Part shown: piece after piece, positions 15,253-24,300 of the stretch
How positions within the stretch are numbered: position 1 is the stretch's first letter
How the letters are laid out: every line of letters begins with the position of its first letter
Origin: an uncultured Paenibacillus sp.
Lineage (GTDB): Bacteria > Bacillota > Bacilli > Paenibacillales > Paenibacillaceae
DNA length: 34,847 bases
Direction: 5' to 3'
Assembly: GCA_937895345.1 (NCBI GenBank)
Contig: CALAWP010000064.1
Span: 1-34,847, forward strand
Notes under the pieces: generated by a model
Database searches by the model: none
What the model saw: only the letters and a program-made list of their open reading frames with translations
Told to the model about the DNA's origin: nothing
Translations under genes and position numbers: made by a program

Positions 15253-16470
15253 TTACATATTCACTCCGCCCGCCTTGACGGCGGACGCGCCGCTCTTGAT
15301 CTTCGTCAGCGACAAATACAGGCTGAACGCCAGCACCGCCGCTCCAAGCAAATACGGCGCGTTCAAATCGATGTCGAACAGCAAACCGGCGACGGCCGGT
15401 CCAAAAATGTTGCCCAAACTCATATACGCGTTGTTCATGCCCGCCACGAAACCTTGCTCGTCGCCGGCCGACTTGGACAGCAGCGTGTTGATCGCAGGCC
15501 GCATAATCGAGGTCAGCGTAATAAATACGGCGGTGAGCAGCAGCATGTAGACGAAATTGCCGGACAGCAGCATCAGCAGCAGCGAAACGGCAGACAGCAG
15601 AAACGTCCAGTTGATCAGCCGCTTCTCGCCAAAACGTTGGATGAGCTTGCCGATAAACAGCGCTTGTATAATAGATCCCGCCAGCGCCCCGGTCGTGATG
15701 ATAATGGAAATTTGCAAGGTCGTGTAACCGAACTTTTCGTCCACGAACAGCGGGAAGATCGCCTCAAAGTTGATGAGTCCGAACGTCAGCGTAAATACGA
15801 GCACCAGCAGGACAAAATAAGAAGAGCTGAACGATTTGCCGAACTGCCGCCAAATGTTCTCCCGTTTGACGCCCGCACGGCGCGCCTTCGCCCTCGCTTC
15901 CTCGGACAACGACTCCGGCACGAGCAGCAGCGTGCAAACGGCGGCGACAGCGCCGGCGGCGGCCGATACGTAAAACGGCATTCGAACGCCGAGCTCCGCC
16001 AAAAATCCGCCCGCGCCCGGACCGACGACAAAGCCGAGCGACATGGCGGCGCCAAGCTGCCCCAGCCCTTTGCCCCGATTTTCCTCCGACGTAATGTCCG
16101 CCACATACGCCAGCATGGACGGGATCATTGCCGCCGCCCCCACTCCGCCGATCAGGCGGGAAATATAGAGCCAATAGACTTCGCCGGCCATCGCAAAAAT
16201 AAAGTTCGACAGCGTAAACAGCGCCAGGCCCGTCACCATCATCATTTTGCGGCCGTACTTGTCGGAAAGCTCGCCGGCCAGCGGCGAACAAATAAATTGC
16301 GTCACGCCGAAGGCCGCGATCAAATAACCGGCCGTGCTGCGGCTGGTCTCGAATTCCCGAAGAAACTCCGGCAGCACCGGGATAATCAAGCCGATGCCAA
16401 GCATGGCGATAAACATGTTGACCATAAGAAACAGCATTCTGCCGTTTCCATTATTATTAATCTGTTGCAT
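15253..16470 (-). CDS. MFS drug:H+ antiporter (DHA1, NorA/Blt type)
   Basis: 405 residues, 12 predicted membrane spans. Motif A between TM2 and TM3 is GELSDKYGRKMMM, motif B-like RLIGGVGAAAMIPS, and the antiporter motif C is in GFVVGPGAGGFLAELG. The N-terminus MLFLMVNMFIAMLGIGLIIPVLPEF (two halves) is that of the NorA/TetA(L)-like 12-TM exporters. Expected role: proton-driven export of hydrophobic cations or drugs; the substrate cannot be read from sequence. It follows the luciferase-like monooxygenase gene by 74 bases on the same strand without a terminator, so the two may be cotranscribed, which would suit detoxification by oxidation plus export. Confidence 0.92.
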   Translation of the reverse strand: MQQINNNGNGRMLFLMVNMFIAMLGIGLIIPVLPEFLREFETSRSTAGYLIAAFGVTQFICSPLAGELSDKYGRKMMMVTGLALFTLSNFIFAMAGEVYWLYISRLIGGVGAAAMIPSMLAYVADITSEENRGKGLGQLGAAMSLGFVVGPGAGGFLAELGVRMPFYVSAAAGAVAAVCTLLLVPESLSEEARAKARRAGVKRENIWRQFGKSFSSSYFVLLVLVFTLTFGLINFEAIFPLFVDEKFGYTTLQISIIITTGALAGSIIQALFIGKLIQRFGEKRLINWTFLLSAVSLLLMLLSGNFVYMLLLTAVFITLTSIMRPAINTLLSKSAGDEQGFVAGMNNAYMSLGNIFGPAVAGLLFDIDLNAPYLLGAAVLAFSLYLSLTKIKSGASAVKAGGVNM

Positions 16471-16544
16471 TTCCGTATTCCATCCTATCCGCTTCGAAGT
16501 GATGCGCGCATGCGCTTTTTTTTATATAGTTTCACACAAGCCTG

Positions 16545-17597
16545 TTACAGCTCCGCAATAATCTCATACGACCTGAGCCGGGCCGCATGCTCGTAAATAT
16601 GGGCGGCGACCATAATTTCATCCGCGCCGGTCGCTTCGAGGTAACGCTCCAGCTTTTCCTTGACCGTCGCGGGACAACCGATAATGGACGAACCGAGCTG
16701 CTGCTGCAGCATCAGCTTCTCCTGGGCCGTCCACAGCTTATCCATATCCTTGACGGGAGCCGGCAGCGGGCCCATCCGATTGCGGACAAAGCCGAGGAAC
16801 AGCTGCTGCATCGACGTTGCCAAATAGGCCGCTTCCTCGTCGGTCTCGGCCGCGATCACGTTGACAGCCACCATGCCGTACGGCTTATCCAGCACCTCCG
16901 ACGGCTGAAAATGATGGCGGTACAGGTTCATGGCCGGCACCGTATACGTCGGCGAAAAGTGGCCGGCGAACGCAAACGGCAGCCCGAGCTGCGCCGCCAG
17001 CATCGCGCTGAAATCGCTGGAGCCGAGCAGCCAGATCGGCAGCCGGGCGCCTTCGCCCGGGATGGCCCGGACCGGCATCGCCAATTCGGCTCCTTCCGGA
17101 TCGAGATAAGCCCGCAGCTGCTCCAGCTGCTCCGGGAAGTTTTTGCCGTTGGTGCCCCGTTCGCCGCGCAGCGCGGAAGCCGTCAGGCCGTCCGTGCCCG
17201 GCGCGCGCCCCAGGCCGAGATCGATTCGGCCCGGAAACAGCGCCTCCAGCGTGCCGAATTGCTCGGCGATGACCAGCGGGGCGTGATTCGGCAGCATAAT
17301 GCCGCCGGAGCCGACGCGGATATGCGACGTCCCGGCCGCCACGTGGCCGATGACGACGGACGTCGCGGAGCTGGCGATGCTGGGCGAATTGTGATGCTCC
17401 GCCAGCCAATAGCGGTTATAGTTCCACCGTTCCGCATGCCGGGCCAAATCAAGCGTATTGCGCAGCGACTCCGCGACGGTGCCTCCCTCGACGATCGGGG
17501 ACACGTCCAGTACGGAGAACGGAACTTGAAAGGCGGGATGCAGCTTCAGCGGCTGCGGCTGTACTTGCGATACCGTTTTATCTGTATGTGTATCCAT
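16545..17597 (-). CDS. LLM-class flavin-dependent oxidoreductase
   Basis: 350 residues of the bacterial luciferase-like (LLM) superfamily: FSVLDVSPIVEGGTVAESL start, the WNYNRYWLAEHHNSPSIASSA flavin-side motif, IRVGSGGIMLPNHAPLVIAEQFGTLE (in two parts), LFPGRIDLGLGRAPGTDG and a C-terminal IIGCPATVKEKLERYLEATGADEIMV in which the GxPxTV site is conserved. It belongs to the group that contains B. subtilis YvbT/YddN-like proteins with the MsnO8 signature. It uses FMNH2 or a deazaflavin and oxygen to oxidise an unknown small compound. Start ATG 17597 with GAGGAG 8 bases upstream. A consensus-like promoter and an inverted repeat precede it. Confidence 0.9.
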   Translation of the reverse strand: MDTHTDKTVSQVQPQPLKLHPAFQVPFSVLDVSPIVEGGTVAESLRNTLDLARHAERWNYNRYWLAEHHNSPSIASSATSVVIGHVAAGTSHIRVGSGGIMLPNHAPLVIAEQFGTLEALFPGRIDLGLGRAPGTDGLTASALRGERGTNGKNFPEQLEQLRAYLDPEGAELAMPVRAIPGEGARLPIWLLGSSDFSAMLAAQLGLPFAFAGHFSPTYTVPAMNLYRHHFQPSEVLDKPYGMVAVNVIAAETDEEAAYLATSMQQLFLGFVRNRMGPLPAPVKDMDKLWTAQEKLMLQQQLGSSIIGCPATVKEKLERYLEATGADEIMVAAHIYEHAARLRSYEIIAEL

Positions 17598-17662
17598 ATG
17601 GTCTACTCCTCGCTCCTTTGCGCTCCTTTCGGCGCCTGCTTCATGAGATCTTCATCCAAGAT

Positions 17663-17697
17663 ACTGTAATCATATTTCATACAGTTTATAAAGTCAA
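17663..17697 (-). promoter_or_regulatory. promoter with overlapping inverted repeat (LLM gene)
   Basis: Minus strand TTGACT (17692-17697), 17-base spacer, TATGAT (17669-17674), about 70 bases before the LLM start. The inverted repeat ACTGTA-N11-TACAGT (17663-17668 and 17680-17685) brackets the -10, and another AAACTGT copy overlaps the region just upstream. This is the layout of a repressor site. Confidence 0.6.
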
Positions 17698-17820
17698 ACA
17701 GTTTGTTGATGCAGCCGCAAGTTCCGTAACCCGCTTTGCAGCCGCAGCGGCGGCGGCATCCTTATTCTAACCTGCAAGTCGCAAAAACAGCCTTGAAGAC
17801 CGCTGAAGCCCAAATATAAA

Positions 17821-17854
17821 AGCCCCTCATGCCGTTTTTCAGGCATAAGGGGCT
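17821..17854 (-). terminator. terminator of VOC gene
   Basis: 13-bp stem AGCCCCTCATGCC / GGCATAAGGGGCT with one mismatch and an 8-base loop; minus-strand side continues TTTTATATTT. It lies 16 bases beyond the VOC stop. Confidence 0.8.
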
Positions 17855-17870
17855 CGTATGGGCCGTACCG

Positions 17871-18317
17871 TTACGGCTCGTAGCCTTCTTTTACCGTATC
17901 CTTCGGGTCCCACATCGACCAGGCCGCCTCCAGCAAATTGCCGTCGGGATCGCGGAAATAAAAATATTTCGCTTCGCCCTGTCCCAACGTCTGGAGCCCA
18001 TCGAGATCTACGCCGCGCTCCGACAGCTGCCGGTGCGTATAGGCTATGTCCGGGCAATTGATCGCCATAATCGGAAACGGCTTGCCGTTGCGGGAAATGG
18101 ACAACGGACGATCGTCCTCCGTTTCGATGAGCAGCAGCGCGATCGAATGCGTGTGCGGATGATGCAGCACGGCCAAATAAGAGCCTCTGTCCTTGAACTT
18201 GTTCATGAGCTTAAAAGAAAGATTGGCCGTATACCATTCGATCGACGCGTCGATATCCTTTACCGGAACGTACACATATCCAATTTGCGTAAACTTGAAA
18301 ACTGTCGTTTCTTCCAT
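17871..18317 (-). CDS. VOC superfamily protein (glyoxalase/bleomycin-resistance fold)
   Basis: 148 residues. Two beta-alpha-beta-beta-beta modules: IGYVYVPVKDIDASIEWYTANLSFKL (first module, in two parts) and PDIAYTHRQLSERGVDLDG then KYFYFRDPDGNLLEAAW (second). The metal-site positions hold a Glu in NLLEAAW, and His/Gln-like residues in the first strand are not clearly kept, so enzymatic activity is uncertain. Members bind or transform small molecules such as glutathione adducts, dioxygenase substrates or antibiotics. Start ATG 18317 with AGGAAG upstream. Ends 16 bases before a terminator; lies 78 bases after the DUF4184 gene on the same strand. Confidence 0.88.
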   Translation of the reverse strand: MEETTVFKFTQIGYVYVPVKDIDASIEWYTANLSFKLMNKFKDRGSYLAVLHHPHTHSIALLLIETEDDRPLSISRNGKPFPIMAINCPDIAYTHRQLSERGVDLDGLQTLGQGEAKYFYFRDPDGNLLEAAWSMWDPKDTVKEGYEP

Positions 18318-18395
18318 TGCTGCACTTCCTTTCGATTCAAAATAGTGTGGAGCCTGGCTTGCATGCGAGGCGTTTCGCTGCCTGACGGCAATCGG

Positions 18396-19160
18396 TCACC
18401 TATCCTTCTTCGCCTTTATGCGCAGCTTGTAAATGGCCGAGGACACGGCTACGCCTGCAAACATGCCGCTGATCGAAGACACGACGACTGTTCCGATCAT
18501 ATTTCCGCCGGAGAACCAGGCAAGCTTGACCGTTATGATCAACAGTGCCGCCGCCGCCGCACCTCCCCAAAACCGCGCTTTGCTTCCCGCCGACGCCGGG
18601 GTATAAGCCGGAGAAGGTTCGGTCCGCCCAAGCAATATCAGCAACGCCGCAGCTTGTCCGAGCAGTCCGGCCAGAGACAAGCCGTGCTGCAGCAGCTTGT
18701 AGACCGGTACGCCGAAGGCGGCGCCCCGCTCCAGAAACCCGATCCGCTGCACGAAATATCCGGATTGGTGCGTAAACGAATCGAGCAGAACATGGGAATA
18801 AAATCCGATCGCGACCGATATGGCAAAAACAAACCATGACGTAAGGCCGGAAAGCTTCCAGGGATATCTGGCCGATAATGCAGCCAGCCTTGCATCAAGC
18901 CCGAACAAGGAGGGGCTGTGGACAGCCAAGCCGTCTTTCATGAAATAATGGAACATCCAGGCGAGCAAAAAACTGAGCGGCAGCGCTTGCGCAAACAGCC
19001 CCAGCGTCGAATGCCCGATCGTCCGGTGCGGCTCCAAGGCGATAAAATATTCAAAGTCCGGTGCCATGCTCCCCATAATTAGGCCGGTCAAGCTGATCCG
19101 CCTCGGAAATAGGAGCTTAAGCGGAGCCGCATAGGCGGGATGGGCAAACGAAAATGGCAA
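18396..19160 (-). CDS. DUF4184 family membrane protein
   Basis: 254 residues. Opens with PFSFAHPAYAAPLKLLFPRR and GLIMGSMAPDFEYF, the characteristic DUF4184 start, and has about six hydrophobic spans including HSTLGLFAQALPLSFLLAWMF and IGFYSHVLLDSFTHQSGYFV (split), with conserved histidines and aspartates (H in AHPA, D in APDFEYF, HxxLD in SHVLLDSFTH) as in the related YdjM-type metal-dependent membrane hydrolases. Function unknown. I accept the TTG start at 19160 because the residues from there match the family N-terminus and AAAGGAG lies 10 bases upstream. Confidence 0.82.
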   Translation of the reverse strand: MPFSFAHPAYAAPLKLLFPRRISLTGLIMGSMAPDFEYFIALEPHRTIGHSTLGLFAQALPLSFLLAWMFHYFMKDGLAVHSPSLFGLDARLAALSARYPWKLSGLTSWFVFAISVAIGFYSHVLLDSFTHQSGYFVQRIGFLERGAAFGVPVYKLLQHGLSLAGLLGQAAALLILLGRTEPSPAYTPASAGSKARFWGGAAAAALLIITVKLAWFSGGNMIGTVVVSSISGMFAGVAVSSAIYKLRIKAKKDR

Positions 19161-19223
19161 ATCGATCCGACTCCTTTCCGCCGCATTCGCGGCACGCCCC
19201 TCAGCGCACGCAGGTTATATCAT

Positions 19224-20231
19224 TCAATGAATCCATTTTTCCGAATGGTACGCCTTCATGAAGCCGAGCAGCTGCTCGAGCTGGGCAACGCCTTGCTCCT
19301 CTGCCGCCTTCGCCCGTCGAAGCAGCTCCGCCGCCCGGTCCGCAACGATCGGATCTTTCGGCGTTCCGCCCGACGGAAACGGGAACATCTCCCTCAGCTC
19401 GGCGAACGCTTCCGCCACCGCGCCGTAATGAACGGCCGCCGCGCCCATCCGCTCCCGGACCGTCCGCTCGACGACGTTCGCGCCGTTCCACTTGAACGCC
19501 TGCTCCCGGCAAAACCTTGCCGCAAACTCGCGGGCGTCGGCCACGACTTCGACGTTGTAGGCGTTGCCGTATTCGTCGGCGCTCCGCCGCTCCATCGCAC
19601 CGATCCAGGCGTCGTAACCGGCCAATCCTTGCCCGAACTTGCCTTCGAAGATGTGCATCCATTCCCTGCCGCGCGCGTGATCGACGATCATATCGAGCGC
19701 CATCCGCATCATTTCGTATTTGGAATGCGGCAGGCTTTCGCTGATCGTCGTCACGAACAGCACATGAATTTTGGGGTTGACGAATTCCTCATAGGTCAGC
19801 GTGCCGTCCTTCGAGACATCCTTGGCGTAAAAGACCCGTTTCTCGTCGTCGTAACCGTAGATCAGCCCAAATTCCGGGATAAACAAATCGACGCCGATAG
19901 CCGGAATGCCGCGGTCGATGGAATCCTGAACAAGCGCGATCGTTTGCTCCGCAATGCCGGCGGGCACGGGCGTTTCCGCGTCGGCCAGACAGCTGATAAA
20001 GCCCAGGTTGCATAAATTGCGGCGAAAAATGTAGCCCCCCGGAAAAGAAGTGGGGCCCGCGAGACTGACCATTTGCGGATCGATGTTCAGCCGAAACGCA
20101 TGACCGGTAAATCCCATGACGTCCGTCAGCGTCAACTCCTTTTTGTCCGTATATTGCACCGCTCCGTAGATGGCCGCCGCCGCGCTCGTCGCCGTTCTCG
20201 TCCAATCTCTCTCCGTCTTCGTCTCTCCCAT
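19224..20231 (-). CDS. uncharacterised protein, possibly C39-like (BtrH-type) fold
   Basis: 335 residues, no signal peptide. The N-terminal half has the pattern of the BtrH_N/C39-like proteins: an aromatic, glycine-rich TDVMGFTGHAFRLNI segment, a cysteine region RRNLCNLGFISCLADAE, then SIDRGIPAIGVDLFIPEFGLIYGYDDEKRVFYAKD (in two parts), the stretch that in papain-like folds holds His/Asp residues, but no clear Cys-His-Asp triad can be named. The C-terminal half is helical with many Ala, Arg and Glu. This is a weak match and the activity is unknown. The gene begins 63 bases after a sigma-factor gene with its own AAGGAGG, so it may be that sigma factor's cotranscribed partner or target. Confidence 0.6.
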   Translation of the reverse strand: MGETKTERDWTRTATSAAAAIYGAVQYTDKKELTLTDVMGFTGHAFRLNIDPQMVSLAGPTSFPGGYIFRRNLCNLGFISCLADAETPVPAGIAEQTIALVQDSIDRGIPAIGVDLFIPEFGLIYGYDDEKRVFYAKDVSKDGTLTYEEFVNPKIHVLFVTTISESLPHSKYEMMRMALDMIVDHARGREWMHIFEGKFGQGLAGYDAWIGAMERRSADEYGNAYNVEVVADAREFAARFCREQAFKWNGANVVERTVRERMGAAAVHYGAVAEAFAELREMFPFPSGGTPKDPIVADRAAELLRRAKAAEEQGVAQLEQLLGFMKAYHSEKWIH

Positions 20232-20294
20232 ACGACTTCGATCCTCCTTGCATGCTCGTATTCAATTCCGCCTTCGGAACGGTTGCGCGCGCCG

Positions 20295-21050
20295 TCAAAG
20301 GTGAGGCGGGGGCAAGACGTTCCGTTTCGGCCTTCCTTGCGCGGCCCGCCGCTGCACGTACAGGCTGATGCCGACGCGCAGCCGCTCCTTCTGCAGCTTG
20401 ACCTTCGACCTGGACAGCGACATATAGACGCCCGCCGTCGTCGTGTGGAACAGCTCCGCGATTTCGGACGGGGGCAGCTCGCCGAAAAACCTCGCCTCGA
20501 ATATCGCGCGTTCCCGCTTGTTCAGGCAGCGGATCAGCATGTGAATGCTTTGCAGCGTTTCTTTGCGCAAAAGATGGCGTTCGGGGCATACATCGTTGCG
20601 CGCTTCCGCTTCGGCATGGTCCGCGAGATGGTACAGTATGGCGTCGATATCTCCCCAGTCCGGCGGGCCGCCGCCCGCTTCCCCCGCGCTGTCCGCCGAA
20701 GACAAGCTGGCGAAAGGCCTTTCCTTGGCGAAGCGTCCGCCCCTCCGCAGCTTCATGTAGGCCTGATTGCGAACGATGCGATGCAGCCAGGGCATAAACC
20801 GGCGGTTGTCCTCCAGCGTCCCGAGGTGAAGAAACGCCCGTATGAGCGCCTCCTGCACGATATCCTCGGCCATATGGGCGTCGCCCGTCAACGAGTCCGC
20901 CAGTCCGAGCGCCTTCGCCCGATAATGACGAACCAGCTCGCCGAACGCCTCGCTGTCGCCTTCCTTCGCCCGTTCCACCCATTTCTCCAGCACCAGCTCC
21001 CGCGCGCTGCCGTACGGCAAACCCGCTTGTCCGGCCGATTCGGCCGTCAT
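20295..21050 (-). CDS. sigma-70 family (ECF-like) RNA polymerase sigma factor
   Basis: 251 residues from ATG 21050, chosen because AGGAGGG lies 7 bases upstream; the ATG at 21056 touches that site. Region 2: GELVRHYRAKALGLADSLTG, then AHMAEDIVQEALIRAFLHL and FMPWLHRIVRNQAYMKLRR, the core -10 and polymerase-binding part. Region 4: LNKRERAIFEARFFGELPPSEIAELF with the recognition helix TAGVYMSLSRSKVKLQ. Regions 2 and 4 are separated by about 70 residues, far longer than usual in ECF factors, and about 35 extra residues follow. No anti-sigma gene with a zinc or membrane motif lies next to it; the 335-residue protein follows instead. Regulation is not evident. Confidence 0.85.
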   Translation of the reverse strand: MTAESAGQAGLPYGSARELVLEKWVERAKEGDSEAFGELVRHYRAKALGLADSLTGDAHMAEDIVQEALIRAFLHLGTLEDNRRFMPWLHRIVRNQAYMKLRRGGRFAKERPFASLSSADSAGEAGGGPPDWGDIDAILYHLADHAEAEARNDVCPERHLLRKETLQSIHMLIRCLNKRERAIFEARFFGELPPSEIAELFHTTTAGVYMSLSRSKVKLQKERLRVGISLYVQRRAAQGRPKRNVLPPPHL

Positions 21051-21323
21051 CTGCATCCCTCCTGACTCCGGCTTGCCGGACTTCCCGCTCAGCCGTTCCG
21101 AACTATAGATGCCCGGACGCAATCATATCTAACGCAACGGCAAAAAAAATTTTCCGCCATTCGCCATCGCTGTGCAGGTACGTTTATAATGAAAAGTGAA
21201 ACATATATTCGTCTTTTAAAACCAAGCTATCATTTTTGGATAAAAATATCAATTCATTTGTTGCCGGAGCACGGGCGGCCGTCTTCGGCAGTGAAGCAAG
21301 CTGATCTTGCGGAAAGGAACGTT

Positions 21324-24300
21324 ATGGCATTTCATCTGACCAAAAGGGTAATCAAGCTGCTGTGCGGCCCCGAGCATACGGAGCGCGGCGAAGCTTACGT
21401 GCGGGAAGGGGCCGTGCGGTGGCGGAAGGCGGACGATGCGCGTGACCGTTATGTGGGCGAAGTTGCCGGCAAGCGGCGCTGCGATGTCGTCATAGACATC
21501 GACGGCAACGGAGACGTGAGCGCGGAATGCTCCTGCCTGGCCTTCTACGCCGACTCCCATTATTGCAAGCATGTCGCGGCGGTTCTGCTGGCCGTCCACC
21601 GGGACGAGCACGGCGGCGGAGACGGGCCCGCCCGCACGGCGCCGCTGGACGGCATAGAAGTCGCCGGCTCGAGCGCGGCCCTTCCGGGTCAAGACGCGTC
21701 CGGCCGCAAGAACGGCCGCTTCCACGCGGATGGAGCCAAGCATCGCTCGCGCGGCTGGTTCGATTCGCGGGAAGACGCGGAAGTAGCCCAAGCCATGCTT
21801 CGGCTGCTGACCGAAGGCGGAGGCGAGCCGGGCCGGATCGGCGCCGGCAGCGCGCTGCTGGACAACCGGGAACCGGCGCGGCTGGAAGTGACCTGCCGTC
21901 TCGTGCCCAGCGGGCATGTCCATCTGATCGGCATCGAGCTGAAGCTCGGGACGAAGCGGCTGTATCAGGTGCATCGGATCAAGGAGCTGCTGGAGCATGT
22001 CAGCCGCCGCGTGCCTTATCCGTTTACGAAACATTTTACGTACGAGCATGACCGTCACCGGCTGGCGCCCGAAGACCGGGCCGTATTGGGCAAGCTGTAC
22101 GACATCTGCAGGCAAGACCGGTTTTATCAGGATACGCTTTACCGGAGCGGAACCTTCTATTCGCGGAGCGCCAAGGAAGAGCGGATGCTGCTTATCCCTC
22201 CCTTCGCGTGGGAAGGACTGCTCGCCGCGTTGCTCGAAGCGCCGATTGTGAAGGTTGTGACGACGAGAAGGCAAGGCAGGCTTGAGATCGACCGCGAGTT
22301 CGAAGGTATCGCCGCGGCGGACGCTTCGGCCGACAAGCTCCCGCTCCGGTTTCTGTTCGATGAGGACGGCGAGGAATATGCGCTTCGCATCGAAGGATTT
22401 CGGGAGCTCGCCGTGCTTGACGCCTACGGCATGGCGTTCGCGGAAGGCAAGCTGTATCGTCTCTCCCCCGCCATGGGCAGGCAGCTGGCTGAGCTGAAAC
22501 GGCTGCTCGGACCGGACGGGAGAGAGCAGCTGCACATGCCGCAGGCGCTGCTGGAGGCGTTCGCGGACCGGGCGCTGCCGGGACTGATGAAGCTCGGCCA
22601 GGTTCGGCTGTCGGAAGCCGTATCGAGCCGGATGGTGTACAAGCCGCTTCAGGCAAGGCTTTATCTGGACCGGGTCCGGGACAGGCTGCTGGCGGGATTG
22701 GAATTTCAATACGGCGATATCGTCATCAATCCGCTGGAGGGAATCGGCAAGCCGCGGGGCGGCGATCTGATTCTGATGCGCGACGGAGAGAAGGAACGGC
22801 AAATTTTGGCACTAATGGAGCATGAAAGCTTCGGCCAAACGGAGGGCGGCTACTGGATCGAAGGGGACGACGCGGAATACGAATTTTTGTACGAGGTCGT
22901 GCCGCAGCTCGAGAAGCTGCTCACCGTCTACGCCACGGCCGCCGTCAAGCTGAGGCTCGCGCACGACATGGCACCGCCGAAAGTGTCTCTGACATGGGAC
23001 GAGCGGACGGACTGGCTGGAGTTCAAGTTTCAGCTGGACGGCATTGCGGAGAAGGACATTCGCGGGCTCGTGCAAGCGCTGGAGGAGAAGCGCCGCTATT
23101 ACAGGCTGCCCGGAGGCGCGCTCATGCCGCTCAAGAACGAAGCGTTCGAAGCGCTGCTCCGCGTCATGAACGGAGTCGGCCTGCATCATCTCGCGCTGCA
23201 CGGCGATACGGTGAAGCTGCCGGCCGTTCGGGCGCTGGCGCTGATGGACGAGCCGGCAAGCCCCGGCGTGAAGCTGAGCGGGTCAATTCGGACGCTGCTC
23301 GACCGGCTCCGCCATCCCGATCAGCAAGCCTATCCCGTACCCGCCGAGCTCGAGCCCGTGCTGCGCGAGTACCAAGCCTTCGGCTACCAATGGATGCGGA
23401 CGCTGGCCCAATACCGGTTCGGGGGAATACTGGCGGACGAGATGGGACTCGGCAAAACGGTGCAAAGCATCGCGTTTCTCGCATCGATGCTCGAATCGAT
23501 CCGGGAACGGCGGCTTCCGGCGCTGATCGTCTCTCCGGCTTCCCTGATGTACAACTGGCTGCACGAGCTGTCCCGGTTCGCCCCCCATATCCGGGCCGTC
23601 GTCGCAGACGGAAATCATACGGAGCGGGGGCTGACGCTCGGCTCATGGGGTCTTCCCGGCGCCGCGCAGCAGAACGACGCGGCAACGCCGGCCGAAGACG
23701 CCGCCGGGATGCCGGATGACATGCCCGACGTTATCATTACGTCATATCCGCTGCTGCGGAGGGATTACAAGGCGTTTGCCGGCCGCGCCTTTCATACGCT
23801 TATCCTGGACGAGGCGCAAGCGTTCAAGAACAGCGCCACGCAAACGTTTCAGGCCGTTCGGAGCCTGCAGGCCGAATATCGATTTGCATTGACCGGCACC
23901 CCCGTCGAGAATCGGCTGGATGAGCTCCGCTCGATCTTCGAAGTCGTATTTCCCGGGCTGCTGCCGGACCGCCGCGAATTCGCCGAGTTGCCCAAGGAAA
24001 CCGTGGCGCGGCGAGTCCGTCCGTTTCTGCTGCGCCGCCGGAAATCAGACGTGCTGCGGGAGCTGCCGGACAAGATCGAAACGGTGCAGCGATCCGAGCT
24101 GCTGCCCGAGCAGAAAAAGCTGTACGCCGCCTATCTCGCCAAGCTGCGCCAGGATACGCTCAAGCATCTGGACAGCGGGGACGAAATCGGCCGCCTGCGC
24201 ATCCGCATCTTGGCCGGCATTACTCGGCTGCGCCAAATTTGCTGCCACCCCGTCTTGTTCGTCGACGGCTACAACGGGGGCTCCGCCAAGTTCGAACAGC

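Noticed and set aside
16505..16535. GCGC stem followed by eight T as a plus-strand terminator
   Set aside because: The only stem is about four pairs in an overlapping GCGCATGCGC sequence and no plus-strand gene precedes it.
21249..22802. 517-codon minus-strand open frame
   Set aside because: Complement of the SWIM-SNF2 gene, Gln/Arg rich with no motif.
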